From contig WJKD01000137.1 in assembly GCA_014729315.1 (NCBI GenBank), positions 1-6,575 of the forward strand: 6,575 nucleotides of DNA, given 5' to 3'. The position numbers and the translations under genes were made by a program. Below, in pieces: positions 1 through 4,567 of this stretch; within the stretch, counting starts at the first letter, position 1; each line of letters begins with the position of its first letter. The notes under the pieces were generated by a model. That model had not been told where the DNA came from and did no database searches. It was given only the letters and a program-made list of their open reading frames with translations. This DNA comes from Promethearchaeota archaeon. Lineage in GTDB: Archaea; Asgardarchaeota; Lokiarchaeia; Sigynarchaeales; SOKP01.

Positions 1-321
1 ATTAGCCATAGAATAAACAAAATGAATTAATTCGCCCAATTTTTCGTAGTTTGAGATAAGTTCATGTCGGATATGCGATATCTCGTCCTCGTCCTCGTCT
101 TTAACCATTAAATAAAGATCGATATCCGAAAACACGTCTCCAGTTTTGCTGGAAAGGGAACCTAAAATAAATATTGAAGATATAGATGGAATATTTTTTA
201 AAAATCGTATCGATTTTTTGATAAGCTTACTATGATGCTCTAAGTTATTCACATTCGCAATTAAATCGTTAAATTCTTCTTGCGATGGAACATTTTTTTC
301 AATAATCTTCTGTTTATCCAC
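1..321 (-). CDS. Nucleotidyltransferase-domain protein, N-terminal part (runs off the window)
   Basis: This is a partial gene; 107 codons are visible, open to the left edge. The protein has a helical lead (about residues 8-45), then a hydrophobic strand and the signature of the DNA polymerase beta nucleotidyltransferase superfamily. That signature is Gly54-Ser55, then a ten-residue gap and Asp66-Ile-Asp68 followed by a hydrophobic strand (DIDLYLMV). In this superfamily Gly-Ser grips the nucleotide and the Asp pair binds the metals; the third carboxylate would lie beyond the edge. The substrate cannot be told: minimal MNT antitoxin-type, aminoglycoside-type and other NTases share this core. 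No ATG is available. I chose GTG at 321; TTG at 324 is the alternative, and a TAA stop lies just upstream in frame. A GAGAG sequence sits 6-9 bases before these codons. An acidic run (KDEDEDE, residues 74-80) follows the motif and is encoded by a tandem GACGAG repeat. It is divergent from the TPR gene at 538. Confidence 0.72.
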   Translation of the reverse strand, partial: MDKQKIIEKNVPSQEEFNDLIANVNNLEHHSKLIKKSIRFLKNIPSISSIFILGSLSSKTGDVFSDIDLYLMVKDEDEDEISHIRHELISNYEKLGELIHFVYSMAN

Positions 322-400
322 CAAATCACGCTCTCTTGATGATTATGTTTTTTTTCCTTAAGAAGATATGTTAGGCTTTCATAGATAATTTCTTTATTTT

Positions 401-410
401 CTATAAAAAG
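401..410 (-). promoter_or_regulatory. Candidate TATA box for the nucleotidyltransferase gene
   Basis: Read on the minus strand this is CTTTTTATAG, similar to the archaeal TATA box. It lies about 80 bases upstream of the GTG start at 321, which would give a leader of about 50 bases. The region is AT-rich, so chance matches are easy; this is a weak call. Confidence 0.3.
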
Positions 411-475
411 ATTATGTGTTCACATTATAAATTAAAGTAAAATAAGTCAATGCAATTTTAGAAATTTTTAAAATT

Positions 476-534
476 CTATAAATAATCTGCTTATTGTATT
501 ATATTAAAATAAAGGGTACAGAAAAAGTTTAGGA
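476..534 (+). promoter_or_regulatory. Candidate promoter and Shine-Dalgarno for the membrane TPR gene
   Basis: CTATAAATAA at 476-485 resembles an archaeal TATA box and would place transcription start near 505-510. AGGA at 531-534 lies 3 bases before the ATG at 538 and is the likely ribosome-binding site. A second AT-rich candidate lies at 498-511, but it would leave almost no leader. Confidence 0.4.
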
Positions 535-537
535 AAA

Positions 538-993
538 ATGGGTTGGGTATTTGTCCCTCCAAGGGACCCAAAATTAACGCTTCTTGTCGGTGCTTATATG
601 GCATTAATGATAGTTATTTTATCTATATTTGCTTTATTTGGATTAATTGAAATTGGGATTGGAATAGTTGTTGGAATTATTATTTTTGCCTTTCTAAGAA
701 TTCGTAATATGGATAAAAAGGCAGAGAATATAGTTGAGAGTAAAATCATGAGCGATATGAGCAAATTGGCAATAAAGAAAGGGGATTACAAAAAAGCAAA
801 AGAATACATCTCTCGATCGATTAAGTTAAACGTAAAAAACCCAAAAACATGGTATTATCTTGCGTTAATCAATTTTGAACTCGGCGATTATGAGCTTTCT
901 AAACAAGCATGTGATAGAGCGTTAAAACTCGATCCAGAGGATAAAGATACTCGACAACTGTGTGAGGTAATTCTTCCAACAACATACCATTAA
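538..993 (+). CDS. Membrane-anchored TPR protein with two N-terminal transmembrane helices
   Basis: The protein has 151 residues. After a short Pro-containing head come two hydrophobic helices, about residues 13-34 and 36-54, separated by a single acidic Leu-Ile-Glu turn, so they probably form a hairpin. A basic patch (RIRNMDKK, 54-61) then marks the cytoplasmic side. Two TPR units follow, about 68-101 and 102-135. Both carry the pattern of the family, for example GDYKKAKEYISRSIKLN and YYLALINFELGDYELSKQA. The TPR part therefore probably faces the cytoplasm and offers a protein-docking surface at the membrane. No catalytic motif is visible and the partner is unknown. The start is supported by AGGA just upstream. 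The gene has its own promoter region and converges on msrA, so it is probably monocistronic. TPR assignment is confident; any specific role would be a guess. Confidence 0.8.
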   Translation: MGWVFVPPRDPKLTLLVGAYMALMIVILSIFALFGLIEIGIGIVVGIIIFAFLRIRNMDKKAENIVESKIMSDMSKLAIKKGDYKKAKEYISRSIKLNVKNPKTWYYLALINFELGDYELSKQACDRALKLDPEDKDTRQLCEVILPTTYH

Positions 994-1033
994 TATTAGG
1001 AGAATTTCGTATAATTAATTTTATTATTGCTTT

Positions 1034-1058
1034 AAAAATAAGAAAAAAGACAAAAAAC
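1034..1058 (-). terminator. Oligo-T termination region for msrA, between convergent genes
   Basis: On the minus strand, downstream of the msrA stop, three T-rich runs follow each other (TTTTTTG, CTTTTTTC, TTATTTTTAAA). Archaeal RNA polymerase commonly terminates at such tracts. The plus-strand gene ending at 993 has a weaker T-rich stretch at about 1019-1033. Confidence 0.4.
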
Positions 1059-1064
1059 TTAAAT

Positions 1065-1134
1065 AAAAGCGCTCAATTCTGATTAAGAAAAGTTCATCTT
1101 ACATGTACCAACTATCGAAGAATAAAGCGCTTTT
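1065..1134. repeat. 9-bp inverted repeat spanning the msrA stop codon
   Basis: AAAAGCGCT at 1065-1073 pairs perfectly with AGCGCTTTT at 1126-1134, separated by 52 bases. The right arm lies inside the last codons of msrA. In the msrA transcript the distal arm is followed directly by T-rich sequence, so the pair could form a long-loop 3' stem. The AGCGCT core is itself palindromic. Confidence 0.35.
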
Positions 1135-1588
1135 TCCTCTTTTCGTTATATTGTTGATGATAGTCTTCTGCTTTCCAAAATTTAGATGCAGATACTATTT
1201 CTGTAACGATAGGGTTCTTAAAACGTTTTTCACTTTCGAGCTCAGCCTTTGATTGGAGCGCTTTCTGCTTTTGCTCTTCATTATGATAAAAGATTGCAGA
1301 ACGGTATTGCGAACCAATGTCCCATCCTTGACGATTTAGAGTGGTTGGATTGTGAATTCTCCAAAATACATCTAACAAATCGTCGTAGCTAACTTTTTCG
1401 GGATCGTAGGTAATCTCTACTGCTTCAGCGTGCCTTGTTTTATGTGAGCATATGTCTTCGTAAGTAGGATTTTCGTACTCTCCTCCGGTGTATCCTACGC
1501 GAGTCGATATTACTCCATCAACTTTACGAAACGCTGATTCCACACCCCAAAAACAACCAGCTGCGAAAGTTGCTTTTTCTTTTTCCAT
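1112..1588 (-). CDS. msrA: Peptide-methionine (S)-S-oxide reductase MsrA
   Basis: MsrA reduces the S epimer of methionine sulfoxide, free or in proteins, back to methionine in the cytoplasm, normally with thioredoxin as donor. The 158 residues cover the whole family core. The active-site motif GCFWG is at 11-15, with Cys12 as the catalytic cysteine. VGYTGG is at 31-36. The segment HAEAV (53-57) supplies a catalytic-pocket Glu (Glu55). The strongly conserved [18 protein letters not shown] block is at 84-101, with Asp90. The only other cysteine is Cys47, in the conserved position before HAE. The C-terminal tail, KKRFILR, has no resolving cysteine, so recycling would use Cys47 or act directly with the donor. 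The ATG at 1588 begins only ten residues before the motif, as is usual for compact MsrA. No Shine-Dalgarno is seen. No msrB or thioredoxin gene lies nearby. Confidence 0.95.
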   Translation of the reverse strand: MEKEKATFAAGCFWGVESAFRKVDGVISTRVGYTGGEYENPTYEDICSHKTRHAEAVEITYDPEKVSYDDLLDVFWRIHNPTTLNRQGWDIGSQYRSAIFYHNEEQKQKALQSKAELESEKRFKNPIVTEIVSASKFWKAEDYHQQYNEKRKKRFILR

Positions 1589-1660
1589 ATCATTTAGATA
1601 AAAAGCTAAGCACTAATCCTTTCGCATAATAAACTATAATTTAATGACTTTTTGTGCCGA

Positions 1661-1670
1661 ATTTATATAA
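1661..1670 (-). promoter_or_regulatory. TATA box candidate for msrA
   Basis: On the minus strand this reads TTATATAAAT, a good match to the archaeal TATA consensus. It is about 75 bases upstream of the msrA ATG and would give a leader of about 45-50 bases. No purine-rich ribosome-binding site is obvious in that leader. Confidence 0.45.
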
Positions 1671-1826
1671 CGAAGAATATTCTTTTATTATTATATTATA
1701 AGACTCTTTTTTCATCAAATTTTCCCGTATGATAGAATTACTATTAATAAAACATATTCTAATAAATTAAAATAAGATGATAACCTAATTACGCAATGAG
1801 ATAAATCATGAATAATAATGAAAGAT

Positions 1827-1964
1827 CTAAATTTCGTAGTGTTGCTCATAGCAAGCGCGATCGACTTTTAAAACCCCGGATCCCTCCTCGGCATTATTTC
1901 AGCCAAACACCTTATCTTCTAATAAACAAGCGTAAACATCTTTCGCAACTTCTATAAGTTCCAT
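1827..1964 (-). pseudogene. Possible relic of a metallo-beta-lactamase-fold hydrolase N-terminus
   Basis: From the ATG at 1964 the minus strand encodes 21 residues, ending in a TGA at 1901-1899. The peptide contains IEVAKDVYACLLEDKVFG, which closely resembles the first strands of MBL-fold hydrolases (COG0491 type). In those, this is followed by Trp or another residue, then Ser-Asn and a strand ending in Val-Asp. Reading through the TGA as if it were Trp gives NNAEEGSGVLKVD and then runs to a TAG at 1829-1827, so the resemblance continues a little beyond the stop. The zinc-binding HxHxDH motif and the rest of the roughly 200-residue domain are absent. A purine-rich GAAGAG lies 5 bases before the ATG. 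I infer a truncated, stop-interrupted remnant. Chance similarity of a short peptide remains possible. Confidence 0.4.
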
Positions 1965-2123
1965 TTTTTCTCTTCTCGAAAGAATTTCTAATACTCCTTT
2001 ATGATATGAATAAAAAAAAGGTTATCATTATTTTTTAGATTTAGCTTATTATGCCCAAAATTCATTTCCGAAGTAATTAAAGATTGAGGAGAGAGCTCTT
2101 TAAATCGAACTTTCAAATATTCA

Positions 2124-2146
2124 TAAAAAAAGGGAGAGAAAAAAAT
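2124..2146 (-). terminator. T-rich terminator of the MoaD-like gene
   Basis: On the minus strand, about 50-70 bases after the stop codon at 2195, two T7 runs are separated by CTCTCCC. This is a typical archaeal intrinsic termination tract. No stable stem precedes it. Confidence 0.5.
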
Positions 2147-2194
2147 TGAAATCTCTTAAAACCAACCTATCAAATTTACGAAACATTTAATGCT

Positions 2195-2404
2195 CTAATA
2201 ACCGCCAGCAATGTGGGGAAGGATTACAATTTCGTCTGTTTCTTTAATCTTAGTGTCTGGCTCGGCTTTTTTGCCGTTCACTAAAATACCAAAATATTTA
2301 CCTTCGAGGTCCAATTCTTTTAATAAATCCTTGACAGTCATTACTTTACTTGGAGTAAAGGTTTCGTAAATACCAGTCTCTAATAATTCGCTAACTTGTT
2401 TCAC
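2195..2404 (-). CDS. MoaD/ThiS-family ubiquitin-fold protein ending in Gly-Gly-Tyr
   Basis: The protein has 69 residues, close to the usual 65-90 of small beta-grasp sulfur carriers. It contains the expected elements: a first strand pair (about 1-20), the helix-start signature MTVKDLLKEL (22-31), GILVNGKKAEPDTKIKETDE (39-58), and the strand leading to the tail VILPHIAGG (60-68). MoaD carries sulfur for molybdopterin, ThiS for thiamine, and archaeal SAMPs are also conjugated to proteins. All require an exposed C-terminal Gly-Gly, which an E1-like enzyme adenylates. Here a Tyr (residue 69) follows Gly67-Gly68, so activation should need removal of that residue, unless the protein is not activated in this way. 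The start is GTG at 2404, placed 7 bases after a GAGGT Shine-Dalgarno (2416-2412). No moaE, thiG or E1 gene is adjacent, so the pathway is undecided. Confidence 0.82.
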   Translation of the reverse strand: MKQVSELLETGIYETFTPSKVMTVKDLLKELDLEGKYFGILVNGKKAEPDTKIKETDEIVILPHIAGGY

Positions 2405-2411
2405 ACTTTTT

Positions 2412-2449
2412 ACCTCAAGAATGATAAACTTTTTATATAATTATAAAAA
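2412..2449 (-). promoter_or_regulatory. Promoter and Shine-Dalgarno of the MoaD-like gene
   Basis: On the minus strand GAGGT (2416-2412) is a strong ribosome-binding site that fixes the GTG start. Upstream, TTTTTATAAT (2449-2440) and TATATAAAAA (about 2438-2429) are overlapping TATA-like candidates. The farther one gives a leader long enough to include the Shine-Dalgarno. Confidence 0.5.
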
Positions 2450-2526
2450 TCATTTAACTATTTATATTTATTGTCCTTAAATTTGGGGTTGACAAGCGCT
2501 GTTTGCTCTTAAATTTTATAACAATT

Positions 2527-2540
2527 AAGTATAAATACTT
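2527..2540. promoter_or_regulatory. Palindrome enclosing a TATA-like sequence
   Basis: AAGTAT-AA-ATACTT is a perfect 6-bp inverted repeat with a 2-bp centre, and TATAAATA lies inside it. A dimeric regulator binding here would compete with TATA-binding protein. Its direction is uncertain, because it lies about 140 bases before the likely plus-strand start (2667) and about 125 bases before the minus-strand GTG. It could also be chance in AT-rich DNA. Confidence 0.3.
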
Positions 2541-2666
2541 CAAAAAAAATTGAATAGGGCATATTTTCACTAATTAAATGATAGTTACCCGCGAAGAGAA
2601 TAAAAAACTGAGTAATCCATTTCTTTAAATTTTTAATTTAATTTACTTACTTAAATCCCTCAAATT

Positions 2667-2746
2667 ATGAGAGATGATCGCTTATCTTAGAAGAAGAAGA
2701 TTTCGACGATTATGCTGCTTTCTTAGAGAGATTAAGAATCGAAATA
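2667..2746 (+). other. Probable lost N-terminus of the SNAP-like gene, one base out of frame
   Basis: In the frame of the downstream gene, codons from 2681 onward read LILEEEDFDDYAAFLERL and then RIEI directly into Met1 at 2747. This is acidic, helix-like sequence in the same style as the gene. The frame is closed by TGA at 2675-2677, and no ATG, GTG or TTG lies between that stop and 2747. An ATG at 2667 in another frame reads MRDDRLS and then hits TAG. One extra T before that TAG would join the two as MRDDRLS-LEEEDF and so on. I infer a one-base deletion, either real or a sequencing error, over a programmed shift, because no slippery heptamer is seen. Confidence 0.45.
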
Positions 2747-4354
2747 ATGAATATTAAGGACGGAGTTGACGAACTCGAGAATCATACTTCACTCAAAAAC
2801 ATCGAGCAGATAACAATCAAAATTTCAGAACAAATAGCAGAATCGGGGGATTATTTTGAATCCGCTGAATTCATTTATTCAGCAGCGGAACTAATTGAAA
2901 CTCTAAAACCTGAAATTGCGTTAAATTTATATCAATACGATATCGAATTATGGGAAAAATTAATTTCGGACCTTACTATGCAAGCCAGACTTCACGAGAT
3001 TGCTGAAGTGCATCTAAAGCTTGCTGAAATCTACGGTAAAAAATTAGGAAAACACGATTTAGAAAAAGAGCACATATTACATAGTATTAACTTTTTAAAG
3101 CAAGAAATCGATCTGATCGTTGGATTTAGCGAAACCAACAATTTAGAGTCGCGAAAACTTGCTCAAAATTATCAAAATATCGCAGAACTGTATGTAAAAG
3201 CTCGAAAATTGGACGACGCAATCGAATATTATGTTAAAGTTATCGAAATAGCTAAACTATTCAATTATTTTGATATCTTATCGTATTCCTATCAACAAAT
3301 CGCCTATTGTTATAAACAATTAGACGATTACTCACAATCAAAGGAAATTTTATTAGACGCTGTAGAATACTTTTCGAATTCGTACCAAGAATACGAGAGC
3401 AAAAACGAGAACTTATTGCTTTCTCAAACAAGTCAGATACTTAAAAAATTGTATCGTTTATTAGATAATCACGATCAATATATTAATTACGCTAAAAAAG
3501 AGGCTAGCGCTTACATCAATTTAGCTAAGAGCCTAGAAAAAACTCCTGAAAATTATCAAAAAATTTCCCGCTATTATCGGGGAGCTGCTTTATGCTATAA
3601 GGAAATTCAGAATAATTTAATTGAAGCAGCATCTTGCTTCGTTTTAGCAGGCACTTATTCTGAAAAAATTGAAGATTTTCACTCGGCGGGTATGAATTTT
3701 TTTGATGCGGCTACTGAATTTAAAGAGATCAAAAACCACGAAATGTCTTATAAAAATTTCATTAAAGCAGGGGATAATTTTACCAAGGTAGAAGACGTCA
3801 ATCGTTCAACAGAAAGTTATTTAAACGCCTACGATGTAGTTATCGAAGGGAACTTGAATTTCAACCGATTTGGTATTTTTGACCTCATCGTACAGGGTCT
3901 AAATTCGATGGCAGAAGAGGGATTAAAAAACAAGCAATTTTATACTGCGGCGACTTTAATTCTCGAAAGTATTAAATTTTACCAGCAACTTGACTTCGCA
4001 GAAGATATTTTATTAAGGGAAATGGTTAATAATGTCTATAAATATTATTATAAAGCTGCCCATCTAAAAAAAATTAGTTATTCACACATCGTTCATTCCT
4101 ATGTACTCGCTTCAATCTCTAGCATTCTTAACGGGCGCCTAAAGCTTGCTAAACATATTATTTCTGAGGTTAATGGCTCAAAGGGAAGGACTATGAAAAA
4201 GTATAGAGAATTAATAGATATAATTATTAAGATGGTCAGAGAAGGAAAAGCGAGAGAAATAACTTTGCAGAGCTTTCCATATCCTATTCAAAAAATCATC
4301 CAAGGTTCTGAGGAGATAATGTATCTCATTAACCTTTTTAAAATCTTTCCTTAA
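2747..4354 (+). CDS. Large TPR/SNAP-like helical-repeat protein
   Basis: The protein has 535 residues from the first in-frame ATG and is almost wholly alpha-helical, with no signal peptide or membrane segment, so cytoplasmic. TPR-type hairpins recur along it, for example about 139-171 (YQNIAELYVKARKLDDAIEY), 179-211 (YSYQQIAYCYKQLDDYSQSK) and 274-360. In the 274-360 section the units read RGAALCYKE, AASCFVLAGTYSEK, AGMNFFDAATEFKE and KNFIKAGDNFTK, the Ala/Gly-rich pattern of SNAP-family (NSF attachment protein) repeats. The C-terminal part (about 445-530) has a Leu/Ala-rich helix pair, a Lys-Arg linker and a closing helical segment, reminiscent of the SNAP C-terminal domain. SNAPs link SNARE bundles to the NSF ATPase in eukaryotes; Asgard genomes are known for such eukaryote-like trafficking relatives, but no SNARE or NSF gene is visible here. 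An ordinary TPR scaffold is the alternative. No good Shine-Dalgarno precedes the ATG, and the true N-terminus may lie about 27 residues upstream. Confidence 0.8.
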   Translation: MNIKDGVDELENHTSLKNIEQITIKISEQIAESGDYFESAEFIYSAAELIETLKPEIALNLYQYDIELWEKLISDLTMQARLHEIAEVHLKLAEIYGKKLGKHDLEKEHILHSINFLKQEIDLIVGFSETNNLESRKLAQNYQNIAELYVKARKLDDAIEYYVKVIEIAKLFNYFDILSYSYQQIAYCYKQLDDYSQSKEILLDAVEYFSNSYQEYESKNENLLLSQTSQILKKLYRLLDNHDQYINYAKKEASAYINLAKSLEKTPENYQKISRYYRGAALCYKEIQNNLIEAASCFVLAGTYSEKIEDFHSAGMNFFDAATEFKEIKNHEMSYKNFIKAGDNFTKVEDVNRSTESYLNAYDVVIEGNLNFNRFGIFDLIVQGLNSMAEEGLKNKQFYTAATLILESIKFYQQLDFAEDILLREMVNNVYKYYYKAAHLKKISYSHIVHSYVLASISSILNGRLKLAKHIISEVNGSKGRTMKKYRELIDIIIKMVREGKAREITLQSFPYPIQKIIQGSEEIMYLINLFKIFP

Positions 4355-4374
4355 AGAGATTTAAATGGATTATC

Positions 4375-4404
4375 TAAGCTTTTTATTATTTCAGCTAAAG
4401 CTTA
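4375..4404 (+). terminator. Hairpin downstream of the SNAP-like gene, possible terminator
   Basis: TAAGCTTT (4375-4382) and AAAGCTTA (4397-4404) form a perfect 8-bp stem around a 14-base loop, 20 bases after the stop codon. A T5 run overlaps the left arm, but no T-tract follows the stem. It may mark the transcript's 3' end or be a processing structure. Confidence 0.35.
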
Positions 4405-4507
4405 AAATCAATTATGTTTAATCAGACTAAATTAAGGAATTTGATCATTTTAAAAGCATTTTTAAATGTAGCTGATAATAATTAATTTAAGTCACTTTTG
4501 AGATTCA

Positions 4508-4560
4508 TATATAATTAACGAAATCAATATTTTAATAGAAGAAAAATAACAGATTAGAGG
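4508..4560 (+). promoter_or_regulatory. Promoter and Shine-Dalgarno of the C25-like gene
   Basis: ATATATAATT at about 4507-4516 is a good TATA-box candidate and predicts transcription start near 4536, a leader of about 30 bases. GAGG at 4557-4560 lies 7 bases before the TTG at 4568 and decides that unusual start codon. Confidence 0.5.
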
Positions 4561-4567
4561 CTCAGTC

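Larger units (their letters stand above)
1589..2194. other. Gene-poor 606-bp stretch between msrA and the MoaD-like gene
   Basis: No intact gene of convincing size is seen on either strand. It contains the msrA promoter, a minus-strand relic of an MBL-fold gene, and the T-rich tail of the MoaD-like gene. A segment at about 1838-1892 is clearly richer in G+C than its surroundings and includes a small hairpin, TTGCT-CAT-AGCAA (1842-1854). A perfect 10-bp inverted repeat (ATGATAACCT at 1777-1786, AGGTTATCAT at 2019-2028) brackets the relic. I see no tRNA, rRNA or CRISPR structure here. Confidence 0.6.
2405..2746. other. Divergent intergenic region upstream of the SNAP-like gene
   Basis: This 342-bp gap separates the minus-strand MoaD-like gene from the plus-strand TPR gene. 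It holds the promoter of the former, a palindrome around a TATA-like sequence at 2527-2540, and AT-rich candidate promoter DNA at about 2623-2642. From about 2667 there is a stretch that looks like coding sequence belonging to the downstream gene. No independent gene is convincing; a 16-codon reading frame at 2578-2628 has no support. Confidence 0.55.

Noticed and set aside
84..101. GTCCTC tandem repeat considered as a functional DNA repeat
   Set aside because: It simply encodes the Asp-Glu run of the nucleotidyltransferase on the minus strand.
1808..1957. A 49-codon plus-strand reading frame starting with ATG and encoding a very basic peptide
   Set aside because: It lies antisense to the MBL-like relic, has only a weak upstream GAG, no recognisable motif and an odd composition. 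Its openness is explained by the locally higher G+C.
1777..2028. 10-bp perfect inverted repeat (ATGATAACCT / AGGTTATCAT) enclosing 232 bases, considered as a small transposable element
   Set aside because: No target-site duplication or transposase is seen, and one such pair is not surprising by chance in AT-rich DNA of this length.
2015..2159. An open minus-strand stretch of about 45-50 codons between the MoaD-like gene and the MBL relic
   Set aside because: Low-complexity Phe/Ile/Asn-rich translation through T-tracts, with no good start or motif; better explained as terminator and AT-rich spacer.
2578..2628. A 16-codon plus-strand mini reading frame
   Set aside because: Too short, with no ribosome-binding site and no recognisable peptide.
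2674..2757. ATG frame giving an Arg-rich 27-residue peptide before the SNAP-like gene
   Set aside because: It is the out-of-frame reading of the acidic segment that fits the downstream gene; the Arg run arises from AGA read out of GAAGAAGAA.
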